A DNA stretch of 64,000 bases from Trametes villosa (lineage: Eukaryota; Basidiomycota; Agaricomycetes; Polyporales; Polyporaceae), in assembly GCA_002964805.2 (NCBI GenBank), contig PUDQ02000001.1, forward strand, positions 6,782,001-6,846,000, given 5' to 3'. The position numbers and the translations under genes are program-made. Positions 1 through 9,973 of this stretch are shown piece by piece; position 1 is the first letter of the stretch, and each line of letters starts with the position of its first letter. The notes under the pieces were generated by a model. That model was not told the DNA's origin. It was given only the letters and a program-made list of their open reading frames with translations, and did not search any database.

Positions 1-1096
1 CCGCTTCTCGCTGCCCATCTTCAGCGAAATGGTAGCAGGCGGTGGCGCAGGTGCAGACGCAGTCGAAATAACTACCCAGGCGAGTCATTTACCCTCACAT
101 TGACGCCACCTGCGATGCTCATCTCACCTCTACCCACAGCCCGCTCCGACGGGCGGTGACGTTCCGATCATACGGGTTTGGGACACCGTCGGCGTCCTCT
201 ACGTCGCGCCCTCCTCCCTCCCCAGCGAGGTCCACATCGGCGTCGCCATCCTCCCCGACTTCCGCAAGCGCGGCCTCGGGCGGCGCGCATGCGAGATCGC
301 GCTCGGCTGGGCGATCGACACCCTACAAATGCACCGCGTCCAAGCGCGCATCCTCCCGTCGCCGCACCAGCACCGCGCGCGCAGCCTCTTCGCCGCGCTC
401 GGGCTCGCACACGAGGGCGTGCACCGGCGCGCGGTGCTCGGCCCGCACGGCGAGTGGGCGGACGTCACGCACATGGGCGTGCTCGACACGGACTGGCACA
501 TCCGCGCGCGCACGCGCGGCGCGCGGCGCAGCCTCTGGGACGAGCTCCTCGAGCGCCACCAGCGCGAGGTCGAGGAGATGCTCCGCAGCGAGGAGGCGCG
601 CGAGCGCGCGGGGCGCCGCTCGAGCAGCGTCGAGACGATTCGCGTCGCCCCGGACCCGAACCCGGTCCCCGAGTGGCAGGAGCGCGGGCGCGCGGTGTGC
701 ACGCCGTGGCCCCCGTCTGAGGCGTCGACGTCCTCGCGTGCGTCCTCGAGCGCGCCTGAGGAGTACTCCGACATAGAGAAAATGGGGGAGGCGGATCCGC
801 TGATGCGCTACCGCGGCGATAGCCCACAGCCCTCTGGGAGCGAGGCGGGCGACGCGAGGCTCTCGTCCGATCCTAGATGGCAGCAGTTCTTCGCGAGCTT
901 GGCTACAGCCGAGGCGCCACAGTCCCCAGAGGGCGAGCCTGTCCCTCGCTCTCCGTCAAGCGCGAGCAGCTCGTCGTTTGCCAGTGTCGGCTCCTTCCCC
1001 GACGGTATACGAGGGAGGCGGGGCTTCTCCGATGACGACGACGACTGGGTCAGTCTAGGATCAGCGAGCAGTGAGGGATCGCCTGGTCGTCATTGA
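1..1096 (+). CDS. GNAT-family N-acetyltransferase, 3' part (5' end outside window)
   Basis: Partial gene, join(<2..31,140..1096). The 108 nt intron (gtagca...cacag) leaves the frame open on both sides. The second exon encodes a GNAT core: a strand ending in GVAI, followed by the acetyl-CoA loop RKRGLG (the RxxGxG/A motif), then an amphipathic helix and a region ending in ARSLFAALGL, the usual C-terminal part of the fold. It is most like the RimJ/RimL-type GNATs that acetylate protein N-termini or small amines, but the substrate cannot be read from the sequence. After the fold comes a long disordered tail of about 190 residues, Ser/Pro/acid rich, with an Asp run near the C-terminus. This is much longer than in bacterial GNATs and unremarkable for fungi. 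Stop at 1094-1096. The start lies before base 1. Confidence 0.8.
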
Positions 1097-2174
1097 GCGA
1101 GGCATTCCCGGTAACACATCTTGCATATACGAATGAAGGAGCCCAGAATCGTTTACACACTGTATTTCTACGCAGAGGCCTATGAGAGCTGTAATTCACC
1201 TACGGACCATTTACAAATCATTATCACATCTCAAGCTCCCGCGTAGCACGGCGTCCCATATCGTTGGTGTTCGCGCGATACCACAGCTCTTGGTCAATCG
1301 CTTTCGGATTTTGGCCAACCATCTGTTCCAAGCCGTTCTGCGCTTCTCTATACATGTCTTTCAAACGGGAAACTTGAAGCACCGCACCCTTGTAGCCTCG
1401 CAGAAGGAAGCACCTGGAGCAACTGCCAGTGAGCATATGTACTAGCCTGAGGCCTGAGGCTCAGAGCACGCCTCAGTAGAGGGAGCCGTCACTTTCGGGC
1501 CGCGTGCATCGTGCGGCAACTTCAGGAATCAGCACTATCATGTCGAGCTCTTGACTCGATACTAGAGCAATGTGAGGGTGGGGGTGAGAGAGAAACTTGA
1601 AGCTGCCCGATTTGGAGTGAGTGGGGAGGGTAAGGACGATACAAATTAGCGCCGCCACACCAGCTCTCGCTTGACTCAAACGCTCATCCACTAAACTTCA
1701 AGTTCTAACTCTCCGGATTGCTTTGCGGTTCATATACCCGTGCCTTCTCCGGCTTATTTGCGGTCGTACAAAAGTATGTATTCGGAACACGGGAACGATA
1801 GGGCAAGAGTCAGGCATGAAACATCCCTGGAGCCGTGCGGCTCAAAGCATTTCACAGGCTGTTCGTTGCATCTGGTGAGCACCATCGCCTACTCATGATC
1901 GCTTTCCTTAAGACCTGTGAGGTCGAGTGAGAAAATGGCCGAATCGCTGCGTTCATTCTGACAAGAGGTTGGATGGCTATTCGGCAGTTCTCCGCTTTTT
2001 CATGAGTTTGCCCCCTTCGTGGGCATCTCATCTCCACTCTGATCCCCTGCTCCAGGTGGTTTTGCGTTGATAGCGTATGAACTGACGCCTCTCTCACAGA
2101 GTATCCTATAGCGTAGCCGCGTGAGCTCGTATTCATGTTCGTTGCCCATTCGAATGTGCAGTGCGCACCTTCGT
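1097..2174. other. Intergenic, no gene seen
   Basis: About 1.1 kb between the GNAT stop and the left arm of the inverted duplication. Base composition drops and the open frames are short, lack conserved motifs and do not join into a spliced gene. It presumably holds the GNAT 3' untranslated region and the downstream region of the minus-strand EthD gene. Confidence 0.6.
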
Positions 2175-2245
2175 AGTCTCACTACATGCAACGACAAGTA
2201 GGTGTACACGACATGAGACTGCCAGAGCGTTTCCCATCTTCCCCT

Positions 2246-2950
2246 TCACTCCTGCACCCACGTCCGCATCTCCTTGAACTCGCGGCTGTCCCACGCATCC
2301 GCGCTCTCAAATAGCTTCATCCGCCACGGCGTGCTCGTCGCATGCTTGAACTCCTCCGTCTCGAAGCTCGCGGGTGACTCCCATTCGTGCACCGCCAAGT
2401 ACTTCGGCGGTCGGCTCACCACCTTCGCCGCGTCCGTCCCCTTCGCCGGGCCCGCGTCCTTCAGCAGGAACCTTCGCGAGCGGCGCCACCCCGGTATCTT
2501 CGATAGGAGGGGCAGGTGCTCCTCCGCGTACCACCGATTCAGGTCGTCCTCCAGCTCCGGCCTGATGTCGATCTGCAGCGTGATGAGGGCAGGGCCCTGC
2601 GCCCCTCTCTCATCGTAGCCCGGCGCCGGCGGGAAGATCGGCTCGAGGACCTCGTACGTGCGCCGATCGAGGAGCTGCACGCGTCGGATGTCATCCGCCT
2701 CGCGCGGGCTGCGGGTGCTCGCGAAGGTGTTGTACGGGGCCTCGTCGAGGACGGCGCAGGAGGCGAGGTCGTACGTCGCGAGGTAGTGCGGGCGCTTCCC
2801 GTCGGCGGCCGTCCAGCGCGTGGTGCTGCGGAAGGCGGGGATCGCCATGCGCAGGGGGACGTGCTCGTTGTCGTACCAGTTGTTGAACTCAGCATCAGGG
2901 AGCTGGGGCCCGGGCTGGGCGAATACGAACAGGAGGCCGGGCTTGGACAT
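2246..2950 (-). CDS. EthD-like dimeric alpha-beta barrel protein (left copy)
   Basis: Intronless, 234 residues, ATG at 2950. The protein is two tandem ferredoxin-like (dimeric alpha-beta barrel) units: residues 22-30 read FNNWYDNEH and residues 137-145 read LNRWYAEEH, each followed by a hydrophobic strand and an Arg-rich turn. This W-Y-x-x-E-H signature is typical of EthD-like proteins, small barrels found in secondary metabolism and ring-cleavage pathways, often without a known reaction. No signal peptide or membrane segment, so cytosolic. It is transcribed away from the thaumatin-like gene from a shared 1.6 kb intergenic region with a TATA-like box at 3029-3037. The second copy at 13534-14238 differs at 15 of 234 residues, with no frameshift in either, so both appear to be under selection. 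Substrate unknown. Confidence 0.85.
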   Translation of the reverse strand: MSKPGLLFVFAQPGPQLPDAEFNNWYDNEHVPLRMAIPAFRSTTRWTAADGKRPHYLATYDLASCAVLDEAPYNTFASTRSPREADDIRRVQLLDRRTYEVLEPIFPPAPGYDERGAQGPALITLQIDIRPELEDDLNRWYAEEHLPLLSKIPGWRRSRRFLLKDAGPAKGTDAAKVVSRPPKYLAVHEWESPASFETEEFKHATSTPWRMKLFESADAWDSREFKEMRTWVQE

Positions 2951-3028
2951 TCTGGTGCGTCGATCCGGCTGAGTGGGTGTTCGGGCTGGACGCTTACGCT
3001 CTTATCGTCGTGTTCACAGCTGGCCACT

Positions 3029-3037
3029 TGATATATG
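3029..3037 (-). promoter_or_regulatory. TATA-like box of left EthD-like gene
   Basis: CATATATCA on the minus strand, about 80 bases upstream of the ATG. The same nine bases occur 79 bases upstream of the start of the right copy (13447-13455), so the element is conserved across the duplication. Confidence 0.5.
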
Positions 3038-4434
3038 CTGCTCAACGGCATCGCTGGGAGTGCGATTCCCCGCTCTACAGCGTTTACTCTCATGAGGTAG
3101 ATTCAAGAAGCTGGTTGGGGATCAAAGGCAAACCTTGTCGACTTCGCGCTGCAAGTGAACTCAACGCGGCCGGCGGGATGCCATGCATTTTCTCGCGGGA
3201 GGCCCGGCTCCACGTCTAGTGACCAACGAGCGTTTGGGACCGGTACACTACCTGGAACGCCGTCTTGCCAGGAATCAACGTCATTGTCTCATTTAGTGCT
3301 TCGCCAGGCTTCACCCCAGCGGTTAACAATTCTGGCGGGAGGCTGGAGGCTCACTCGAGGTCATCTAGAGCTGCCGTTTCGAGCGCTGCGACGGTGTCCC
3401 CGACGACCGTGCGCACTGCTCGGGGACCTGGGGCCCCAGGCCCATCATCCATGTCCTGCTGTACCGCGTGGCGGTGCAAGCAGTGATGTTGTGCCCTCCT
3501 CGGCCGATCCTTTTCAGAGCCGAGACGGGGGAGCACCCGTGCCGCAAGGTCATGCACGCGCATAGGGCGCGTACCTCAGGTGAGTATCACTTCCATGCTG
3601 CCTTGCACGCTAGGCTAACGGATACCGCGCACTCAGGATGGTTAGCTAGGGTCATCTGCCAACGCCGTGACTGGCATCGCTAATTCAAGACCCGCCGCAG
3701 CCTCTTGGCGACGGATGTTCCGGGTTGTTCGCAACTGCTCGACGCCGCTCAGCGGACGCAGCGTGTCTCCTCCACCATCTCTTGGGCACGGCAGATATCG
3801 ACACTCGCATTGCTGGAGGCCACACCGCCCCTCATTGGCGGGTTGCGGAAGACTATCGACACCACCTCATTCAGGCTGTGATGTCGCTCGGACCCGCACG
3901 CGAATACCTTCGTCGGCTGGAACTTCATTGCTGATTTCGGTGGCTTCCTACATTCCTATCTCGTGCCTGGCGTTCCGTTCGGCTGATCATCGAGGCCAGA
4001 GAAGATGCGCCCACCTAGTAGGCCGACCGGGGGCGCGCCGCGCGTTCCACTCTGCGATGTATCAGCCATACGGTTCTTGAAGTGTCGGCGTCGAAGAAGC
4101 TCGATTCTGCTTCCTCGCGCGCGTTAGATCACGTCCGACCTGCCCAACAGTTTCTCCAATCATCAAAGAACTAGGCCGACGCGCGCCCGGCCCCCCGTAG
4201 ACCCCTCAGCTGGCCGCGCGATCTGTCAATCGGGGCACAGATGTGGCCCCGTCACCCCTCGCCCTTCCTCGATGCATGGCGGGGCGAGCATGATTTGGTG
4301 ATTGGGCGCGCCATCCGTCATTTGTATGGCTCGGCGCGGTCGACGAACACCAGGTCCCTCTGTGGCGGTCTCACGAGGACGGACCTTGGTATCCTGCAGC
4401 GCTGGGGGGCGTGCGCAGTAGGTTTGCTGGAGGT

Positions 4435-4444
4435 GAATAAAAGC
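4435..4444 (+). promoter_or_regulatory. TATA-like box of left thaumatin-like gene
   Basis: GAATAAAAGC, 90 bases upstream of the ATG. It is identical in the other arm at 11977-11986, where the spacing to the ATG is slightly longer, so it is a conserved core-promoter candidate. Confidence 0.5.
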
Positions 4445-4533
4445 GTCCCTGGTTGAGCACGGATATCCGGCAGGCATCCGCTTCCACCTCTTGCCTTGCG
4501 ACACAGCTCTTCACGAAGACTATTATCGCTACT

Positions 4534-5782
4534 ATGCGCAGCTTTGCCACTCTTGTCGCCGTCGCTCTTGCGTCGAACGCGGCGGCCCGAACGTTCACGG
4601 TGTTCAACCAGTGCCCATTCACTATCTGGTGCGTCCAAATCACCATGCATTGTGATTCTTACTCACATTCTTCCTCAGGCCTGCTGTACGTGACCTTGCG
4701 GTTCGAGTTCCCCGGCCCACCTCTTAGGTGCTCGCTATTCCCTAGATCTTCACCGACCTGAACGTCGGTTCGGCCAAGCCCAACCAGCCTACGGGGTGGG
4801 TAACCGCATTCCTCGTTCTTGCACCACGACTCACTGAGGTGTGTTCTGCCTTAGCTGGCAGCAGAATGCCTTCCAGACCGTCAAATTCTCAGTCCCCGAC
4901 AATTGGAAGGCGGGCCGCATCTGGGTGTGTGCTCCGGGCCTTCTCGCATGTGCCCTGGGTAGACGCTGACTCCTGGTGTACAACCTTAGGCGCGCCGTGA
5001 CTGCAACTTCAACACAGGGACTCCCGGCCCGAACTCGTGCCTCGACGGAGGCTGCAACGGCGGCCTGGTGTGCGACCCGCACACCGGCACGGTGCGCACG
5101 TTTTTCTCATCCGCGTACTGCCAAACGTGTGCTTACGCTCCCTTGCGACATTGCGATAGGGCGTCCCTCCCGCCACCGTCGCAGAGTTCACGCTGAGCGG
5201 GAGCGGTGGTCTGGACAACTACGATGGTGCGAAGCGCGCGAGGACGCCGCTATCTTGCGGATGCTGATACGGTGCTGACGTCGTGCCCCTCAGTGTCGCT
5301 CGTCGACGGTTACAACCTGCCCATGAGGATCAGCAACAACAAAAACTGCCACGTCGCTGACTGCCCTGTCGACCTCGGCCCCAACTGTCGGTAATTTGCC
5401 ACCGCGAAACACGCCGCACGCTGATGTACAATTCGCCATACAGGCCCGTCCCAGCTCAAGGGCCCCTTCGACTCTACTGGCTTCCCCGTGGGCTGCAAGT
5501 CCGCGTGCGTCGCCGGCCTTGGCGACCGTACGAACAATCCGAACTGCTGCACGGGTACACACAACACCCCGAATACGTGCCGATCCTCCGGCGTCGCCTT
5601 CTACAGCTACTTCAGTGCGTCTTTTGTTTCTTGTGCCTGACACTATGGCGTACTAATCTGGCATTGCAGAGGGCAACTGCCCGAACTCGTACGCGTATGC
5701 TTTCGACGAGTCGAGCGGGACCGCGCTCTTCACGTGCAGGTCCGACCTCAAGGCCGACTACACGATCACCTTCTGTCCGTGA
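4534..5782 (+). CDS. Secreted thaumatin-like protein (GH152 family), left copy
   Basis: join(4534..4628,4679..4685,4746..4795,4855..4924,4990..5091,5160..5226,5294..5386,5444..5614,5670..5782), 255 residues. An N-terminal signal peptide (about residues 1-19, ending NAAA) precedes a thaumatin fold with 16 cysteines in the mature part, enough for the eight disulfides of the family. Recognisable blocks are FTVFNQCPFTIW, SLVDGYNLP, DCPVDLGPNC, GCKSAC, PNCC and the C-terminal end YTITFCP. Thaumatin-like proteins of basidiomycetes are secreted. Some hydrolyse beta-1,3-glucan and act in wall remodelling or against other fungi; the activity here is inferred from the family. Exon 2 is only 7 nt and intron 7 starts GTCGGT, but both choices are repeated exactly in the right-arm copy (10630-11875), which confirms the model. 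The two proteins are about 88 percent identical. Confidence 0.9.
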
Positions 5783-6093
5783 ACGGCGGTCACCTTGGAG
5801 CTGCTCGTGGACGACTATGGAACCGGGAGACCTTTGTTCGAGTTCGGCCGCCGCATGACGGTCCACAGGCGTTGACTAGTACTGCTATGACTGACAAAGG
5901 TTTGAGACGAGTTTTTCATGGGTGAGCGTATGGGATATTGCGCCGTCACAGAAGATATGTACCAATATATCTGATATGCGAGGGACATGACAGATGTTTT
6001 GGCGGTATCAAACAGAATCGACAATCCACATGGAGGTTGCTGAGCTTCCATACTCAGCGCTCGATGTTTTTGTGCCCCCCAGCTTACTTCCAC

Positions 6094-6167
6094 GGGCATG
6101 TGGTGTAGTTGGTTATCACGCCCGCTTAGCATGCGGGAGGGGTCCGGTTCAATCCCGGACATGTCCA
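6094..6167 (+). tRNA. tRNA-Ala (anticodon AGC)
   Basis: 74 nt cloverleaf without intron. Acceptor stem GGGCATG/CATGTCC carries the G3:U70 pair that marks alanine tRNAs. Anticodon stem CCCGC/GCGGG encloses loop TTAGCAT with AGC at 34-36. The T arm has the B-box GGTTCAATCC. A TTTT run begins at the last base of the tRNA and serves as Pol III terminator. It lies about 60 bases inside the left arm of the inverted duplication. Confidence 0.97.
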
Positions 6168-6843
6168 TTTTGCCCCATGATTCCCTAACACTCAGGTCAT
6201 CTAAAAGTCGAGCCTCATAAGCCCAGGATGTACTAAGGCTAAGTACGACGAGTCGCACAACGATACTTGAAACCTCTAGTATATCATTATAACGGCATAG
6301 GGGAGGATGAGCTTAGAAGCGCCCACTGGTCGTGAGTTTCGCAACTGGTCTTCTCAGCACACTCAATTCCTGACTTAGGCTTACCGTGGGGCTTTAACTC
6401 CCACGGTGGTACCAACCACAAGCGGTGATGTCAAGCTCTGCAGAGCTTGCGTCAGCAACGCCGGGAGACTCGCCCTCCCGCCCGGAAAATAGTCTGTCAA
6501 AAGTCTACGATAAGTATCCCGATCAAGTTCGAGACTGCAGTATTCACGTCCAGGCATTTGTAGTACTCGCGCAACCGATTCACGTCGTTGATGCACCTCC
6601 TATAGTCAGTGTGCTGTCCGTGCGGACAGGCTCAGCAGCCACTACAGTAACGTAGCGAATTTGCGATGATACGATCACCTGACCGAATGTCCAGACGCGT
6701 TTCGTGGAATCGAGTGACGCGCCGCGGCGGCCGCGCGCATCATCTTGACTGCCGACCACTCGGATCTCTGTGCTGGCAGGGCCTCTCTTCGCGTTTGCCT
6801 GCCCGTGCTTTCGAGTGCGGGCTGTTCCACTGCTCGTCTTGCG
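6168..6843. other. Intergenic, no gene seen
   Basis: About 680 bases between the tRNA and the F-box-like gene. No open frame with family features. The last 100 bases become GC-rich and carry an in-frame upstream ATG at 6745, which I take as 5' leader because the ATG at 6844 directly precedes the F-box-like start. Confidence 0.5.
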
Positions 6844-8366
6844 ATGCAGTCCACTCGGACCCCGCTTCTACGCCCGTTCCCGCTCGAGCTCTTCCTGCTC
6901 ATAAAGCGCAACATCGCCCCGCTCGACATACGCACGCACGTCTGCTTCTACAACACGCATCCTCACATAGCCGGACTATACGACTCGGAGCAGGAGGCTG
7001 ACACGTTCTGGCGGCGCCTGTGCTGGCACAACGGCATTGGCGCGGTGGGGAAAGACGACCTCAAGGAGCCTCACTGCTGGCGCAAGATCGCCCAAGAGGT
7101 CGTCGAGAGGGATGCATTTTGCAAGCATCCGCAATGCGGAGAAGCATTGCTTGCTTACAACCGTGAGCTCAGCCGGGTGTTCGTTCGGAACATCTCTAAC
7201 GAACGTCCGCAGGCCGGCGCATGGCGCGAGCGGCAAGGATCATCAAGCCGCTGACTGTCTTCTCTAGGTGGAACGATGACCTCTATCATGGTTCCGACTC
7301 GGACTCTGACGACGACGCCGGCATGGATATCGACGATGGGAATGGCCAGAACGGCGAAGACGACGAAGCCCCGCATCTTGTCGCTCACCGCGTTCTCATG
7401 CACCTCGCCTTTCGCACCAAGCACTCCAACTGGTACTACGGCGTGCGCGAGGACGCGCAGGTCGAAGCGGACACACCGGAGGGTGGAAACACATACCGCG
7501 GAAGCCTCTTCCTGCAGGACCACCCGCTCATGCAGCGGAGCTTCGCCACTGACGTCCCGGTGAACAGGTTCTTCCTCGATCGGCTGGGCTCGCACGAGTT
7601 CACCCAGGAGAGGATCAAGCGGCGGACCGGGGTGACCGTGCTCGACGTCGTGACCACGATCTACCTCGAGTGCGTGTGGGCTGCCGCTAGTCGCGGTCGT
7701 ACTGCCACGGATTTACTGATACATCCCGTCCTCCAGCCTCGACATCCCTTTGACTGACGGGGAGAAGAAGGAGCTCGTGAACGTACTCGGCTGCGACTTC
7801 CCTGGGGGGCTGACCGAAGACGACGTGTATGGCCGACTCCATACCCTGCGCGCCGTGCTTGCCGAATGGTATGCGGAGTGTTCTCGTCACTGCCATAAAC
7901 CCCACTACTGATCCCGGACTTGAACCAGTTGCATGACCGGCCTCGAATTCGACGGAACTCTCGTGAAAGGTGCTCCTCTCTTCATCACCACCATCACCGA
8001 GAAATAGGCGTTTCCCTTGGCGGCGTCTATCGTGCTGCTCGAGCACCCGGAGCAACTCCGATTCCCCAATGGTACCGTGTTTAACCTATGCTACGGAGGG
8101 CCAATGAGCCTGGGTGTGCCTAGCAATCCTATCTTATGCCAATCAAGTCGTCGCGCGTGCTCAGGCAGCGGCAGCACAGCGAGCTTGTACGCCAGGGCGG
8201 CCACTACATATTCCGCGGTGTCGGCGAGCCCCGCGGCCACTGTCGCGCATATACTGGCGGGAGCGATCCCAACGAGCTGGAGCACTTCACAGTCAGCTTC
8301 AAGGAGTGCAGCAAGAACCTGGATTCGCCCCACGCGGGTGCTTGGCACATCTACACCAGCCGCTGA
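6844..8366 (+). CDS. F-box-like hypothetical protein
   Basis: join(6844..7162,7213..7669,7737..7868,7929..7969,8008..8071,8165..8366), 404 residues. The N-terminus reads RPFPLELFLLIKRNI and continues into a Cys/Trp-rich helix region (FWRRLCWHNG), the pattern of an F-box-like helix bundle that would bind Skp1 in an SCF ubiquitin ligase. An acidic stretch (SDSDSDDDAG) follows near residue 130. The rest has no domain I can name. The last exon was chosen because a splice at 8072 joins it in frame and it encodes a compact conserved-looking end (YIFRG, FTVSFKEC); without that splice the frame stops at 8082. I recognise the type as a lineage-specific basidiomycete protein, but its target is unknown. 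It lies in the loop of the inverted duplication. Confidence 0.65.
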
Positions 8367-8458
8367 GGGTGCCAGGCAGTGGTATACTATTGGATGTCGT
8401 GCCACGAAGTCGAAGTCTGTCGCTAGCGTATTACAATCCCGAATATGTCTTTGCATGC

Positions 8459-9973
8459 TCAAAGATCCTCCCCGTCCGCCCGCAGATGCGCCAGCTCCAA
8501 CCGCAGGACCTCCAAGTCCGCCGCCAGCACCTCGATACGCGCCTCTAGGCGGTCAATCTTCGCATTCCGAAGCCTTTGCGCGATGGGTGCCGCGCTGCCT
8601 TCCAGAGGAGCGGAGAACCGCCTCGGAGTCCGGACGAGAGAGGGTGTTGCCGCGAAGCCCGGGCGGTAGCTGTCCTCCCAGTCGAGAATACTGGACTCCG
8701 GGGTTGCGCGACCCTGGGTGGATGGCGTCGTGACGGTAAGCGGCGAGTCCGACGACGCGGAACACCGGGACAGCGCTGGTGTCGGGGTGAGCACGGGGAA
8801 GGCGTTGTCGAGGGATCCGTAGTCGGGGGTTGGCATCTTTAGCGAGCTGTCAGCCTCGGAGTCACTCGCCCCGGTGGTGCCATTGAGCGTCGGGGAGAGC
8901 GAATGGATCGCGGCATGGTTCGGGGTATCCGCCGAGCGTGGTAGAGAGAGTTTCGCCGGAAAGACATCGTGTATGTCTGCATCTATCAGCATGGCGGCGG
9001 CGGCCATAGCGGGTCGAAGTTCACCGTTCGGTGTCTGCACTGACTCGGAGTACGCTAGCGGACTCGTAGTAGCGGCGCGCGCGACGGGTCCTGCCTCGTG
9101 CTCCCTAACGGCTTCAGAGGGTATCGTCGTAGCCGCCAGCGCAGTAGAATCTTGGAAGTTCGACGACGTCTCCGGGGTGCCATCCACCCTCGGAGGAGCG
9201 TCCATCTTCTCGGCACCAGGCGTCTGCACCGTCCGCCCAGAGCTCGAGCACACAGGACCGCACCCCCATTCTGCGCCAGCTGCCGCATCCAGAACCCACT
9301 TGTCCGCCTTATCCTCCCACAGCGCCTGCAGCGCAGCGGCAGACTCTCCGCCATTGACGATGGCGCCGAAGCGTGGCGAAGGGAGCCCGGGCGGCCGCCC
9401 TGGCATGTACCGGTTGATGTCGACGTCTCCCGAGCCGTTTCCAGTGGTCGGGGATTGAGCCTGTGCTGCGGGGGCTTGTCCTGGCGTGAAGCCCGGCGCG
9501 CTCGGGTTGAGGCTTTGAGCGTTCGGATTGCCCGGGCTCGCGTTCGATGGTGATGCCGGCTCGTCTCCTGCTTGTCCTGGCACCCCGCCGCGCCCGCGGC
9601 CCCGACCCCGACCGCGGCCCCGGCCTCGCCCACGTCCGCGCCCACGCGTCTCCTGTTGTCCTCCCTGCGAACCCTGGGACTGCGCGTCATCGGGAGTGTT
9701 CGAGTGCGGAGAGGCGTTGCCGGAGAATTCGCCCGAAGGAGAGCGGTGGGTTGGCTGTCCAGGCTGAATCCACTCTCCGCCTGCGTTTTGGCCGTGGGAT
9801 GGAGGCCCGCTGGAGCCGTTGCCATTCGAGGGGCGTCCCTGTTGTTGGTATGGTCTAGCCCACGGTGGAGGTCCCGACTGGTGTGGGTACGCGGAGGTTG
9901 GTGGATCGGGAGGGACCTGGAAGTCGGCGGGGCGCGGTTGCCAGAAAGGGGGAGGGTTGGTGGGAGCAGACAT
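8459..9973 (-). CDS. Low-complexity Arg-Gly-repeat protein with C-terminal coiled coil
   Basis: Single open frame of 504 residues, ATG at 9973. The first 100 residues are Pro/Gln/Gly rich. Residues about 109-130 are an uninterrupted Arg-Gly dipeptide run ending in GG, like RGG boxes that bind RNA or are targets of arginine methyltransferase. A long Ser/Thr/Pro/Ala-rich disordered part follows. The last 40 residues form a likely coiled coil, with heptad-spaced Leu/Ile in RLEARIEVLAADLEVLRL. No enzyme domain. An RNA-binding or scaffold role is inference only. Tail to tail with the F-box-like gene, 92 bases apart. Confidence 0.6.
   Translation of the reverse strand: MSAPTNPPPFWQPRPADFQVPPDPPTSAYPHQSGPPPWARPYQQQGRPSNGNGSSGPPSHGQNAGGEWIQPGQPTHRSPSGEFSGNASPHSNTPDDAQSQGSQGGQQETRGRGRGRGRGRGRGRGRGRGGVPGQAGDEPASPSNASPGNPNAQSLNPSAPGFTPGQAPAAQAQSPTTGNGSGDVDINRYMPGRPPGLPSPRFGAIVNGGESAAALQALWEDKADKWVLDAAAGAEWGCGPVCSSSGRTVQTPGAEKMDAPPRVDGTPETSSNFQDSTALAATTIPSEAVREHEAGPVARAATTSPLAYSESVQTPNGELRPAMAAAAMLIDADIHDVFPAKLSLPRSADTPNHAAIHSLSPTLNGTTGASDSEADSSLKMPTPDYGSLDNAFPVLTPTPALSRCSASSDSPLTVTTPSTQGRATPESSILDWEDSYRPGFAATPSLVRTPRRFSAPLEGSAAPIAQRLRNAKIDRLEARIEVLAADLEVLRLELAHLRADGEDL

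Larger units (their letters stand above)
2951..4533. other. Divergent intergenic region, EthD-like / thaumatin-like (left)
   Basis: 1.58 kb between two divergent starts, kept in both arms of the duplication. It contains the two TATA-like elements listed separately. A stretch at about 3350-3565 (minus strand) stays similar to 12914-13117 in the other arm and is open over the C-terminal 30 codons in both copies, but this copy is frameshifted upstream, so I do not call a gene. Confidence 0.6.
2175..6035. repeat. Left arm of a ~3.9 kb inverted duplication
   Basis: This arm is the reverse complement of 10405-14305, with substitutions and small indels. Matching landmarks are the EthD-like gene, both TATA-like boxes, all nine exons and eight introns of the thaumatin-like gene, and a noncoding stretch beyond its stop around 5933-5985 (a tract reading GCGCCGTCACAGAAG and the ACCAATATATCTGAT next to it). 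Homology fades outside near 2175, just past the EthD stop, and inside near 6035, about 60 bases before a tRNA-Ala gene. Both boundaries are estimated by eye. The paralogous proteins differ by about 6 percent (EthD-like) and 12 percent (thaumatin-like), so this is an old duplication, not an assembly artefact of identical sequence. Confidence 0.9.

Noticed and set aside
156..827. Long overlapping open frames on both strands within the acetyltransferase exon
   Set aside because: They are shadows of the GC-rich GNAT exon, made of Arg/Ala/Ser/Pro repeats with no domain.
5815..6258. 147-residue minus-strand open frame across the tRNA-Ala gene
   Set aside because: It overlaps the thaumatin-like 3' end and the complement of a tRNA. 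No conserved feature, and disrupted in the other arm.
8091..8462. Minus-strand open frame of 123 residues opposite the F-box-like 3' exons
   Set aside because: Antisense to exon 6, which has a consistent splice and codon pattern on the plus strand.
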